From Planococcus citri (lineage: Eukaryota; Arthropoda; Insecta; Hemiptera; Pseudococcidae): DNA of 64,000 bases. Positions 1 through 11,288 of this stretch are shown one piece after another. Position 1 is the first letter of the stretch. The number at the start of each line of letters is the position of its first letter. The position numbers and the translations under genes were made by a program. The DNA is taken from contig NC_088678.1 of assembly GCF_950023065.1 (NCBI RefSeq), forward strand, positions 58,062,460-58,126,459. Direction: 5' to 3'. The notes under the pieces are model-generated. The model saw only the letters and a list, made by a program, of their open reading frames with translations, did no database searches and had not been told where the DNA came from.

Positions 1-698
1 TTTTTTGGGGAGGAGGAGGTTCGACCTTTGAAATGCTGTATATTTTTCAACCCTAGAAACCAAAATTTTCATTTCAAGGAATTTTTCGACACAAAAAGTG
101 TAGGTAACGGATAATTTTTTAAAGGAAGTAAAATAATGTTCGATAGGATTTTTGAGAATTTTATCCCGTAACTGTAATGAGTAGATTTTTTTCTATAGGT
201 AACAGAATTTCAACTGTTCATGTCCTGTGTCTGGCATTGCAATAAGAATGTTCAGCTTCCGTAGAGCTCGAGAAATAAAACTGTCACGTGATCAAAATCA
301 ATAGGTAAAGCTTCAAAAGTGTCAGGTACATAAAAGAAGAAAAAAAATTGTAAATTGTATCTGAGTAGTTTGAGTTTGAAAAAATTGCAAAAATTGCATT
401 TTTGGAAAATTACGGAGTGTTGAAAATTTTTTGGAGGCGAATTTGTGGATTTCATGATCTTTTTTACGAAGTTTTTTATGGGTAAATGGTACAATTTAGT
501 ACGTAATTGGCACTAGACCTTACCCCCTTCCCTTCCCTTCATTTTTCTATTCTATTTTTCAGCTAGGTTGTTAGTACTAAATCAGTTTATTCGAAAAAAT
601 TATTAGTATAATATTACTTGTATTTTGTAAACTATCGATTCACTAAAATGGATCGCGAAAAAAAAATGTCGGAGGATTTCGACCAAATTCACTGAGAA
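1..698. other. AT-rich host noncoding DNA
   Basis: No supportable gene. The sequence is A/T-run rich with short chance frames only. The last 60 bases lead into the left arm of a foldback element. Confidence 0.6.
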
Positions 699-1622
699 CC
701 TTCATTTTGAGTTGGAGATTGCTCAAAAAAAATTTAGCTCATGAAGTTTTCTCCTCAGAGAGATATGGGTCTTCAAAGAAGGCATTTGAAAAATAAAATA
801 GTGTTTTTTCTTGCTGTGGTCCCGACTCAACCTGCTTTGGAAAAATGAGCCCAGTTCCAAAAGGTAGTCGGTATTTGAGATTTTGGGATTTTGCGTTGAG
901 CAAGGCTATTGCCGTCAAAATTAAAGAACAATTTCAGAGTAGTTACATACTGAACGGTCAAAAATTTGCGAATCATTTACCTTATGTTAAATTTGTATTT
1001 TAAAAATATTTTCTTCCTAAATATTGCGTATTAATAAAACTAAAACATAGAAAGATATCACTTCTAAACGTGGTCAAGTACATATTTCGGAATAGGTACA
1101 TACAACAGTGTGCCAATTTTGGTTCTCTTATATTTGTATGTATACAAATCCGAGCAATTTGATAAGTTTTTGCCAGCATTTTTACGTAATTTGCTCGATT
1201 TTTTAAAATTGCTATTAATATGACCAAAAAAATAGCATCACTGTCTTCCAAAATAATTGTCCTTTTTCAGAAATGATAGCTTTTGATGTTTTGGTATTAT
1301 TATATAGGTAATGCAAAATATTTGGGACAAAAATATTTTCAAAACACGAATTTATACAATAAAATGAGTGATTTGCAATTTTTCAATCGCTCAGAACCTC
1401 AAAAGTGGTCTTGGATTTTGATGAAAATTTACCTAGGTCGACGCAGAATTTCAAATAATATTTTTTGTAATTGGCCAGTTTCCCTAAAACAGGCTGGATA
1501 GGCGGTAGAGCGAGAAAAACAGGATTTTTTCATCATTCTCTTCGAAGACCCACATCTCCTCCCTAGGAGCACCCCTGAAATTAAAAAATCTTCTGAGTAA
1601 CTTTTGCCTCAAAATGAAGGTC
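699..1622. repeat. Foldback (MITE-like) element, family A copy 1
   Basis: The left end reads CCTTCATTTTGAG and continues through an arm that mentions bases like GCTCAAAAAAAATTTAG. The right end reads CTCAAAATGAAGG and mirrors it, including the shared GGGTCTTCAAAGA / TCTTCGAAGACCC stretch and the CAACCTG / CAGGCTGG stretch. The arms are about 130-150 bp and imperfect. There is no coding capacity. A second member with the same outer and inner sequences lies near 25494-26212, so this is a dispersed family rather than a one-off palindrome. No clear target duplication was seen. Boundaries are approximate. Confidence 0.55.
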
Positions 1623-3849
1623 CATTAAATTTTTTTTTAGCAACGCACCTTACGATTCCAGTTGAAAATATCTACATATGAGGTATATATTCCAATTGAA
1701 TTTTTTATAAACTAGAAGTACATAATGTACAAAAATTTACTGAACGTACCAGAATAGCTCAAAACCTCCACCTTTCAACGAGAGGTTGAAAATGAGTCGT
1801 GTACATAATTCCAGGCTTCTGTCTCAACTGGGTCAAGTTTCTACATTTTCTATCATGAGCCAAGCTCGAATTTTCCAAATTTCATCAAAATTCGAAAAAT
1901 GAATTTTTTGTGTAGGTAAATGCTTTTATGATATTTTTGTCACGTCCTAATTTCTTTCTATCAATTACACAGAATTGAGTAAAGCTCCGGTTCAAAGTCA
2001 AAACGAAAGAGCAAATACCTCTGCATCCTTTCATTTTATTTTTTTGTATAGTTTGATTTTCGAGAATCGAAAATTTTAATCAGTCGTCTGGATTTTTTTA
2101 CTCGAAGGGTTGAATTTTTTGAAAAAAAGTTACAATTTCAGAAACACTGGCCTCCAACATCCTTTCACTTTCACGTAGGAGCACGCGAGTTGAAAATATT
2201 GTAATTTGATCTCTCAACTACCGAGTTCTACAACCAGCTGACAAACTAGGACACCCGATATACCATATAATTTTATAGTACTCGCTGTAAAATCCGATGT
2301 ACGAGTAGTCGAGTAGGTATAAGGGTATATTGGTATCATATTGAATAACACATCGAAGCTTTCCACTTATTAACGTTCTACACCAAGTTAACTGGAAAAC
2401 TTGAACTGGATATTTGAGACGTTTATCCACGTGCGAAAATTTCGTATTGTCAAAACGTTGCTCACGGTTTTTCTACATAGGTATATGTACTATACTGTGC
2501 GAGCAGTAGGTATACTATACCTATATGCTTTCCATTTGAACGAATTCTCCGCTACGACACATTTATATAAAATTTAGCTCGCTATCGTTATTTTTATTTA
2601 TTTCGCCATGTCAAACATAAACTTACGAGTCCCAAAATGGTACTTCGCTATAGAAATTTTTATTAGCATGTTATACCCTTCTTTTTTTTCACACATTCGT
2701 TCGCGTATCGTGTTTAATATACGTACGTATTTTTACGATATACATTTTCATATTCACCTGAATACGACTATTGGTACCGACCCACGCGTTTCGATGTAAA
2801 AATAAAAATTACCTATATTTCGCGAGAATAATACAAGCATGCCACATACAAAAGCAATCTACCTATTATATTTTCGAATTCATATAACAGGAAACTTATA
2901 CCTAGGTATTTCAGAACTGGTTCTAAAACTTTTTGAAAAAGCTACACTTGCCCTAACTTATAGAATGTAGTAATATCTTAAAATAAAATTCGCTATTTTC
3001 GAATTATAGAAATACCGCAACGCCGAAAATATGTTTTTACTCGTACCACCAAAGTAAAACAACGAAATCTAACAGGTTATATCGGGTTGAAGTTAATAGC
3101 TTTCAGCGTTATCCTGCGAAATACTGTTGCTGTATTTCCTTTTTAACACGCATTATTTATAAATTATAACCCAACTTGGTGCACGTTCAACATTTCACTC
3201 AAGTTTTTGTAAGTACGCGAACAACGTACCTACAGTCACGAAGACCAAAATTCAAACTTTTAGATATACGCGATACCCTACCTGTACCTCTACCTACCTA
3301 TCTACCTACTTACAATGAAAACACAATTCATCGGTCTGTTTAATCTTCGTTGTACAATAATTAAATAATTACTAATTAGACACAAGTTTTACATACTTGT
3401 AATACGAATATTATAATACGTTTTGATAAGACTGAAATGATAATTATTCATGAACGAAGACGAAACTTTTGAATTTTTCGATACACAGTAGATAAAGTTG
3501 AACTTTTTAAACGCTGCTTATAAAACAAATTCCCAAAATTTGATGAAACTAAATTTTGAGAATCCAAAAAAATGCTTCTTTAAAATTCCAACTGGACCCT
3601 CACAAACTAAAATTACGGCTTTAAAACTGCACGATTTTGTGTACAGGTTCACGAGAATTAGCCCGAATTGAGGGGGTAGTAGGGACGCTGCCAAAGGATT
3701 AAATCAAAAAATGAGGACATATTTTGTGTTCAGCATCTACAGAACATATTATTTAAAATGGCGCACAAGTTGGTTACAATTTTCTGGGAGAGGGGGGGGG
3801 GGTCCGAAGGTGTGGAAAAATCAAATTGAAAAAAATGAAACCATACTCG
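1623..3849. other. Host noncoding DNA, no gene seen
   Basis: AT-rich sequence with short microsatellite-like CTAC/TACC runs around 3290-3315 and a G run at 3790-3801. Chance frames are 60-80 codons, F/Y/I/N-rich and without recognisable motifs. Confidence 0.6.
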
Positions 3850-4387
3850 TGTTCGGGTCATTCCATGTCAATTCGACCAACGTTTCTGAGTCATGTCTTT
3901 CGATTTTGCTCAAATTTTGTTTACAATATCTAGTCACTCAGTAGATAAGAAACCCGCAATCAGTTTGGTCCCAGCTCCCTCAGGGGGCGGGTGGGGGGCT
4001 TCCATTATTTTCACATTGTCTCGAGGTACTCAACTTCCGCAGCACATTCCTCCAAAACTATGATACTTTGATCAAAAATGATTTCACAGTTCGAAAGCGT
4101 ATTGAATTTTCAACTTTTAAAGCATTTTGAAATTTTCAAAATTTGAAAGTTGAACTTTCAAAATTGCGCTGTAAGTGGGAGCTACCATTTAAAATTTTGA
4201 AAAAATTTCCATAGATGAACCTTTTGATACTTTTTCGAAATATTCAAGTTTCGAGATGGGATCTCTCAATGGAGGGAGAGCACCCCCACCCCCAATTTGG
4301 GGCAAAACTTTCGAAAAAAAATCTGGGGCATATGATATATCGAATTGTATGTTTTTGGTAACGTTTAACACGAATATGACGTTAGAT
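3850..4387. repeat. Left part of a foldback repeat, target of the retrotransposon
   Basis: The stretch 4270-4387 (CCCCAATTTGGGGCAAAAC, ATATATCGAATTGTATG, AACACGAATATGACGTTAGAT) reappears in inverse orientation at about 21500-21625 on the far side of the retrotransposon. The 16.8-kb element is inserted in this arm, after base 4387. The right-hand continuation of the same arm starts at 21192. There is no coding potential. Confidence 0.7.
4384..4387. other. Target-site duplication, left copy (AGAT)
   Basis: AGAT directly precedes the TGTA terminus at 4388. The same AGAT follows the other LTR at 21188-21191. A 4-bp duplication is within the 4-6 bp range of Ty3/gypsy integrases. Uninterrupted relatives of the target (near 21524-21530) carry AATCTAACG once, that is CGTTAGATT inverted, as expected for an empty site. 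Confidence 0.85.
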
Positions 4388-4812
4388 TGTAAAGGTAAAT
4401 GTGGATTCTAACTTGCCGTCCAAGACCGGACAAGTTAGAATGTGGAACAACCGCCCACCCTTCCTAGCCAAAGCTTAGCAAGGTACCTTTAACTAGTATA
4501 TTACCAAGAAAGAACAACTAATACAATTCCATTGTTTATTGGATTAATCGAAGATAAATACAAGGTAATATTTCCAAGTCGTAATACGACACGTTTCGTC
4601 AGTGTACAAAGATAAATCGTTGCACTTCTGCATGAGATGCGACCAAGACCAAGATAATTTTAGTAATGAGGCCACAGACGTTCGTCTCGTTCGTCCTGCA
4701 CTCTGTCCGAACTAGTCCGTCCAGAGTGCGCTGCTACGCAGTGCAGCCTCGACTACAGGGCATAAAGTTCCCTGCTATGGCGAGTACTTTGGGTCCTCGA
4801 ATACCCTCTACA
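4388..4812 (-). repeat. 3' LTR of the giant retrotransposon
   Basis: 425 bp, TGTA...TACA termini. Identical to 20763-21187 except at two positions. On the element's sense (minus) strand it carries an AATAAA hexamer (plus-strand TTTATT at 4535-4540), a plausible poly(A) signal. An inverted pair CTAACTTG / CAAGTTAG at 4408-4438 can form a hairpin close to the U5 end. Confidence 0.95.
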
Positions 4813-6436
4813 TATGCCCCGGCTGCGGAGTCCCGCGTGCCAGAGGTGCGTCTGGGCGTCGAAGCCTCCTAAGAGGGACATCCCGTCCGTCCAGAGAGTA
4901 TCGAGGACCGCTGCCCCGCTTCGTCCGTTCAGGCGTCCTCTGTGGCCTACCTAGCTACTCACGTCCGGCAGAAGATTTACTAAATCTAACGACAAAGAAC
5001 GCGAGCTTAAGATTAATCAGTAATAAAGGTACAAAGTAAACGGTAAGTTATAAAATAATACAAATAGTCACCGACGGCGTAACTGTCTACGCGGATGCGT
5101 CCGACTTCGCTGGGATCGGACGTCCTTCTCCTTGTCCGTGGATCACTGTCTGAACTGGAATTCTTGCCGATGTCTTCCTACTATCTAAAGGGAGGAAAAA
5201 TTTAACGTCTTTGCACACTTGTGCCATCTTTTTCACCGGCATGTTTTTATGCTTACAGGTTTCGCATCCTGTGCCGTCCGTCATCAGCGTCTGTCTACAT
5301 CCGCGACAACGTCTGTTCCAGCATCTGTGATCAACGTCTGTTACCCAGCATCTGTCATGCCGTCTGCGTCCGGTTGTGACGTCCGGAGATTGCGTCCGTT
5401 CGTTCTTACAGTCGTCAGAGGATGTTCAACCTGCACTTACGACCACGGGACGTATCTTTATTCGCACTCACTCTTACCGTTACATCGAGTTCACTTTACT
5501 TTGTGAAGTCTTTTTGTACCTTTCAGGTGTTCTCGACGTCCGAGGTTCCTGCATCCAGTCACTCACTCTTACGTCTGTTCACCAGTCTTTCGTGTCTCGC
5601 TCCGAGTTCGTCCGTGGAAAGAAAAGCCGACAATTGGTGAGTACTTGCAAAAAATATCTTTATTTCTTTTTACAAGTCTTTCTTTCCGTCCATCCCCACA
5701 GGTTATTTACAATAGTAAACCGGCAAAACACGTAAACGGTTGTGCTAACATAGGCAAATAATAGCAAAAAGAAAATACAACAAGAAACTCGTAAGAATAC
5801 GACATAAGTTTCTTAGATCTAAATCGACCAATAACAAAGGAAAAGAAGAAAAAAAAACTTTTATCCCTTCCGAGAAACAGCGTCGGATAGGGTCTTTTCA
5901 TACAAAAAAAAACATAAGTCGCCATTGATAAAACATATTATACAAAAATAAATGGCAACAGTACTAAAAATAAAAAAAAACAAAGGTACAAGGAACACAA
6001 GGTAACTCGGTATAAAAAAACATACGACGCGAACCGAGAGAAAACGACTTATTAGGAGAGACGTCTTTACATCGACTGAGACGTCCTTTCGTGACTAACG
6101 TCCGCACCCTCGTTACATTGAATTCCAAGCAAGAATTGCTGTCTTCTCGACAACCCGACTGATTTGAAGCGCGACTACGACCGAACAATAGCAGCTACGC
6201 CCAATAAAATAGAAGAAAAAACAAAAAATATGACCGCCAAAATGCGTGTAGCGACAACGACACCGACAGCGAACAAAAAAAGAAAATAACATCTTAGCCT
6301 AAAAGAGGCAAAACGACTTCGGGTCATACAAAACATGATAGAGGTAATAAAAAATAAAAAAAAAATTTACAACTTAAAAGGAATACGAAACATACCCGAA
6401 AGTTCGACTAGATTCGGCCGTCCGAAGCTCGATTAC
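4813..6436 (-). other. 3' untranslated region of the retrotransposon
   Basis: About 1.6 kb between the accessory gene stop and the 3' LTR, without a credible reading frame. It is dense in the pentamer GTCCG on the plus strand (CGGAC in the sense RNA), with roughly fifteen copies by eye and few on the other strand. There is no obvious purine tract next to the LTR; the last sense bases before it are GGGGCATA, so the plus-strand priming site is not identified. The part 5640-6420 is A-rich. Confidence 0.6.
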
Positions 6437-8820
6437 TCAGCCGCGCTGTTCTCTGCCTCTGCCGCGTCCTTCCTGTCTGTTTCCGCGTCCGCGTCTGTGT
6501 CTATCCATTTCTTTCTCGACCTGATCGGCTCTCCAGCTTCTCGAGTCCTCCCGAGACTTTTCGTTGATCCTTGGCAATGGACCTCTTGCGAGATACGTCG
6601 ACTCCGAAACCCTTCTTTCCTCGATCGTCAGCTCGGCGACTTTCGCCAGAATCTCATAATGTTGGTGAGGATTCAAATAAGGGAGCCCTGTCTTTTTGGA
6701 CCAGGGACGGCAACTTTCTATTATAGGGACGAGTTCGCTGGCATACCGGTAGCTTCCTGGAAACTTGGAGTTGGCTTGTTCCAACCAACGATTAATTTCG
6801 TACCGCTCTGTTTCACAGCCCTGATACGTAATGAGTGGCAACATTATTATATGGCGACAGCCACGGAGGTAGAGGTCACCGAACAAGGCGGTGATCTTCG
6901 TCGTCGTCTTCTCGACCTGTCCCTTCACCATATCTTTCTGGCCCGCAGCCAGTACGACCTTCGTAGGGACGACACCGACTTCGTTCTCCAAGTTCTTCCG
7001 GATGGAAAAGACTGGAATTCGACTTCCTGCGAGCGGGTGGCAGCGCCATTCTGCAGCTTCTAGGGAGTCGTGCCGCATCGGCTCGTGTACGATTGCGTGT
7101 GCCAAAGCTTCACCCAGAGGGAAATATCCGTTCAGGCTGTAATAGACGACGTCATCGCGGACCCATTTCGGGAAACAAAACATCCGCTCTCCGACTGGTT
7201 GGTATAATTGGGCGTCCGCGTCCGGTATCGAACCGTCCAAGACGATCCCTTTTGCTGTAACGTACTGGCTAAAGTTTCGGCGAGTCACAGGCGCATTAAG
7301 CCAAATCGGTGGCTTATCGAACAGAGTCACCTGTATGTGCTCGGGGCTGGGCAGCAACGGCGCCAAGACGGGTTGTTCGGAAATCTCTCGAGCGAGGTTC
7401 GGGTCGACGTCTTCGTTGAGCACGTCCGCCGGCTGTTCTTCGTCTTGCCGGGGTTCGTTCGGTAAATCGCCCATCGGTGCGTCTCCGTTATCAATCGGTA
7501 ATTCCGGAGCAGGAGTGTTCGGTCGCGTAGGAGGGCAGCTGGAGACATTCTTCTCGCAACTAAGGCGGCGGTTGGGAACTCGTTCATTTCCCGACGTGTC
7601 CGAATCGGACGAGCTGGAGGAGGACGGCGAACCAGAACTAGAAGACGAGTCTGGTTCACTATCCGAAGTGCCGGAGACATCGGCTATTTCGGCGGCTGCT
7701 TCGGTCGAAGTGTTGTCCGTCGTTTCGTCGGATGGTCTGGCCGTTGGTTCGCAGGCCTGCTCACCGTTGGTCTCGTTCGCACCGGTCGCCGCGCTGTCTT
7801 CGACAGTGTCTGTAGCCTCGGCTATCGGTTCGTCTATGGGCGCGTCCGCGTCTTTTTCGGAAATGTCTTGAGCGTCCGCTTCTTGCTCGGATGCGTCTTG
7901 AACGTCCGCCTCCGTCTCTCTCGCGATCGCGTCTGTTTTCTCGTCCGCCACCCCATGCAAAGGGGGTGCGGACTCTCTGTCGCTTGTCTCTCCTCTCACT
8001 GGTTCGTCTGCGAGTTCTTTAGTCGCATCTCGGCCAGCTGAGACATATTTCAATAAATTAGACAAGAACGTTTGATCGAGACCACAGTCTGCTAGCTCTT
8101 TGACACTTACCTTTGCGTTTTTCAACGCCCGTCTCTCGCGGTGTTGGCGCGCGTCCTTTTCGCGGATTGCCTTCAGCTCTTCTAGAGTGTACTCACTCCT
8201 GAGTTTCGACTTCTTCGGCTTTTTCGCTTCGGCGTGCCGCTTCTTCGCAGTTTTTTCCGCGACTGCCGCTTCGCTCTGAGGCACGGAGTCCTTGCGCTGC
8301 GCCTTAGTCAACGTTACTTTCGGTAGCCTCGCTTTCACTGCCTCGATGTCGAAGATGGGTTTTTTAGTTCCCGGCTTCGGAGCGGCCGACGACTTCGTGG
8401 TTACTGACTGTGTCTCCGCCGGTTTCTCCATTGCCTGATACGACAGGCTAAGCGTCTCTTTCGGCGCGTCTTCCGTCTTATCAGCGCCCGTGTCGGTGCT
8501 CGCAGCGGCCGTCGCTGTTGACTTCTGAGCCGTCTTGAGTTCGATTGATTTCGCCGGTGCCGTCGTCTTTGTACTTGACGTCGCCGTCGATAATTTCGGC
8601 TTGGACGCCACCATCACTGCCGGTTTTGCCGTCGGCGCGTTCGGTTTTACTACCGTCACCGTTGTCTTCGTCGTCGTCACGTTCGGTTTTACCACCGTCA
8701 CCGTCGTCTTCGTCGTCGTCGCGCTTGCCTTCACGACCGGGGCCTGCTTTACCGTGGTCAGCGCCTTCTTTAGGGCATCGGCCTTTGATACGTCCGCTTT
8801 GGCGTCACTTCGCAGGACCA
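6437..8820 (-). CDS. Accessory gene, coding exon 3: repetitive linker plus SGNH-like domain
   Basis: Codes for the last 794 residues of the env-position protein. It starts at a strong 3' splice site (long pyrimidine tract ending CAG at 8821) and uses a codon split with exon 2 (phase 1); a separate start here would need GTG. The order is: K/T/V/A-rich region with a perfect-phase 42-bp tandem pair (8640-8681, 8682-8723); basic KKxKK stretch; highly acidic D/E/A repeats; a serine run; then a globular C-terminal domain. That domain has VVLAAGQKD (near 6932-6961), a hydrophobic strand HIIMLPLITY, and PYLNPHQHY (6657-6684). These match the spacing of SGNH hydrolase blocks III and V, where GxND and DxxH are expected, but the catalytic residues are only partly kept. 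The tail is R/G/E-rich. The SGNH assignment is inference; the frame and splice sites are visible. Confidence 0.75.
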
Positions 8821-8939
8821 CTGTGGACAGAAAAGAAAGACAGGGAGACGTTAGTTCAGCCTTTCGACTGCGCTTAGTCTTCGGTAAGGTATCCTTTCGA
8901 ATACGCTTCCTCTCTCCGGCTGTAGATTCGTGTACCTAC
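8821..8939 (-). other. Intron of the accessory gene (119 bp)
   Basis: The donor is GAG|GTAGGT at 8940/8939 and the acceptor CCACAG|TGG at 8821/8820, preceded by a pyrimidine tract (CTGTCTTTCTTTTCTGT). Without splicing, the RING reading frame runs into a stop at 8851. With splicing, the upstream frame joins exon 3 in phase. Its retention in an element that moves through RNA implies that genomic RNA stays unspliced, as in retroviruses. Confidence 0.8.
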
Positions 8940-9435
8940 CTCGTTTAGCCGCAGGCTTGGTCGACTCGATATAATCGTCCAGCTCAAATTTCAATTCGTC
9001 TATCTTCGACTGTCTGTCCTCCAGGATCGACTCGTAGCTGGAGATCGCTTCGTCTTTTTCGGCTACGAGTTTCTCGGTCTCTTCGACTAAGTCTCGGAGA
9101 CGGGCGATTTCCCTCTTCTTATCGTCGAGATCCTCAACGAGACGGACGTATTCATCCGAGCTTACCCGCGGGAACTCGCGCCAAATACCGCCAACGACGC
9201 GGAGGTCTTCGTTACTGATTGTACCGACACAGTCCTCGACGATGCACTGCGGCATGTCGTTATCATTCGTCTCGCACGAATCGCGGACGGGCGCGAGGCA
9301 TGAGGTGTGGTACAGATGGCCGCAGGTGCCACAAACCGCCTCAGTACTGTTGAGATCCGCCTTCGACGCATCTCCGATGACCCCATCGCAAATAACGCAG
9401 CCGAGTGCTCTATACATCAGCAACCTGTGCTCAAT
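8940..9435 (-). CDS. Accessory gene, coding exon 2: RING-like zinc finger and coiled coil
   Basis: 165 codons plus one base. Near its start are CVIC, then CGTCGHLYHTSC and a later QCIVEDC, giving a C2...C(H)H..C...C pattern like a RING or PHD-type cross-brace zinc finger. The last pair is spaced CxxxxC instead of CxxC. After it, about 65 residues are rich in D, E, K, R and L with heptad-like spacing (LVEDLDDKKREIARLRDLV), suggesting a coiled coil. The exon opens after the acceptor CTCTAG at 9436, preceded by a T/C-rich tract. Possible roles are ubiquitin ligase activity or protein or nucleic-acid binding; none can be chosen from sequence. A free-standing start at ATG 9417 is possible but would drop the exon 1 codons. 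Confidence 0.78.
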
Positions 9436-9528
9436 CTAGAGACAAGACAAAACAAAAAGAAGGACAGGACGTCGTTAGTAATTATCGGGGAGATCATCCG
9501 ATCCGCATTTCCGGAGGCTGTTCTTTAC
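9436..9528 (-). other. Intron of the accessory gene (93 bp)
   Basis: Donor AAAG|GTAAAG at 9529/9528; acceptor GTCTTGTCTCTAG|ATT at 9436/9435. Phase 0. The short size is normal for an insect intron. Confidence 0.72.
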
Positions 9529-9579
9529 CTTTCGTTTGAGCGTGGGCTGGTAAACCGTCTTCGACTTCGATTGACTCAT
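9529..9579 (-). CDS. Accessory gene, coding exon 1 (start codon)
   Basis: Seventeen codons beginning at the ATG of 9579-9577, in good context (CTAAAATGAG), and ending in CGAAAG before a GTAAAG donor. The peptide is short, basic and polar (MSQSKSKTVYQ then PTLKRK), like the flexible start of a nuclear or nucleic-acid-associated protein; it is not a signal peptide. The full exon extends to the acceptor at 9611 (TTTTTTCCTTGCTGTGCAG), giving an 82-bp exon with 31 untranslated bases. Splicing brings it in frame with the RING exon. This is the only ATG found that is in phase with all following exons. Confidence 0.65.
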
Positions 9580-9610
9580 TTTAGCGTAATACGTAGACGC
9601 AACTGTCGAC

Positions 9611-11288
9611 CTGCACAGCAAGGAAAAAATGTCCGAGTTGGGTGAGACGTCTTATTCATCAAGCGTCCGAGTAACCGAATAATCTTTACCTGTATTTTCT
9701 TATTTTTCAGGCACTACCGAATTTTACACTTTTGCGTCCGAATCCTACCAGTATCCGGGTCTCAACACCTGTGTCAGACAAATAACAGTTAGCACGGCGT
9801 CTCTACGAAATTGAGACATGCACGCAGGTAGACGTTTCTTACCTATATCTTATCCTCCGATTGCGGCACAACACTGGCGACCACGTCTGTTTTTCAGGTC
9901 CAAGACACGTCCGAGGACGTCCGCGCCCAATAATCAGAAAGACCTTTGAACAAGAGCACAGACAATGATCACTATTGGTTCTACCCGTGTGTCACGGTAC
10001 GTGAGACCAAATGCCTTTCATTACGGCGACACTAAATTAGACGGTAGCCGCTATTTCTTACCTTAAAGCCGTCTTCTTCGGATTCGAAGCGAAACTCGTC
10101 TATCCGTCGATCTGACCACGACAACACACGTCCGACGTTTGTCTTCTTCGACAATTTGAGCAGAGGATCTACATTCGCGGTACAAACAATACGGACATCG
10201 ATTAGTATTCGAAAAATTCACTCAACAAATGCGACATACACCGAACGACACGGCTTAATTACACGACGAGAAAATAAAATCAACTCTTACCTTCTGTGAA
10301 GCTACTCTACTCGTCTACGAATACCGGCAAGATACCACGAAAGGACGCGCCTTTTACACCACCGAAAAGAGAATAAAACAAAACCAACGTCGATTACTTT
10401 GTATTTACACGAGAACGCATTTAATTAAGCCTAACGCCGCTTCAATTATTACACCAAAAAGCAGAAAAAACGCCACGAGAACACGAACCAACAAAGTACT
10501 GTATTCAACGCAAGCACAAATCAACAATGATCAAACTCCACCACCGAATATGCGTTCAGTGCATCGAGCGTTATCTAAACCAGTACAAAATGGCGGCCGG
10601 TCGGAGCCCATTGTATTCCGACTCGTCGTTATCTCTACCAACTCTCGTTGCCTTTTGTTATCTATTTCACCAAATTTCAACATTTTATAATCGGCAGATA
10701 TTTTCCTTTCGATGCGAGTTAACCAATTTGGTAGGTACCATCGACTATCACAAATAGGTATGGAGTCTTTTTCGTTTATAAACGCGTCCTTGCACCTTTT
10801 TCAATTATAAAAGATGCGATTAAAATATGAATCTTTCGATTCACGGATAAAACGTGCCTAAAATAACGGCTAAATTCACACACTCAACAATAAAATATAT
10901 TTACACACACGACACAAATAACATACATAAAACAACACGAAAATTTTCGTTACCTAGTAACGTGAAATTCGACAAGATTCAACTTTTTCCAGCCAATTCT
11001 GACTTTTTCCAAATTCGACCAATTTATTGCATGTTTTTATTCGACCAAGTCCTCGTACCTGTTGTAAAAATGTACGAAAGATATTCGATGGTGACCTTCT
11101 AATTTATCCATTGCTAGATAATTTACCGTCTTCTTCTTCCTTCTTTTTGTACTTGGTTCTACATCCGGATTTGTATTTTCTTTTTCCGAAACGTCTTTTT
11201 TACGAGCTCTTTTCTGGTACTTTTCCTCTGCGTCTTGTAATATCTTGTCCGCTTCTTGATTAGTACCAACGGCCCTTTTTATGCACTT
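9611..11288 (-). other. Region between pol and the accessory gene, with a row of splice donors
   Basis: No long frame. On the sense strand, GGTAAG or GGTAAA donors occur at plus positions 9685-9690, 9838-9843, 10057-10062 and 10286-10291, in addition to the one used at 9524-9529. One acceptor-like GTCTGACACAG lies near 9767. The arrangement suggests noncoding 5' exons or alternative leaders of the accessory transcript. Bases 10587-10597 (plus strand AAAATGGCGGC) match the core recognised by YY1/Pleiohomeotic. The section 10740-11280 is AT-rich. Confidence 0.45.

Noticed and set aside
4666..4872. 68-codon plus-strand frame over the LTR, repeated at 21041
   Set aside because: It is in the LTR and antisense to transcription; duplication is due to the LTR pair.
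6335..7063. 242-codon plus-strand frame
   Set aside because: It lies antisense to the accessory exon; the minus frame has repeats, domains and splice sites that explain the openness.
8535..8948. 137-codon plus-strand frame with V/T repeats
   Set aside because: Antisense of the K/T/V tandem repeats of the accessory exon.
9691..9710. Plus-strand TTTTCTTATTTTTCAG acceptor-like sequence, and a similar one near 9889
   Set aside because: Antisense to the element and without plus-strand coding frame or donor partner; T-rich sequence makes this likely by chance.
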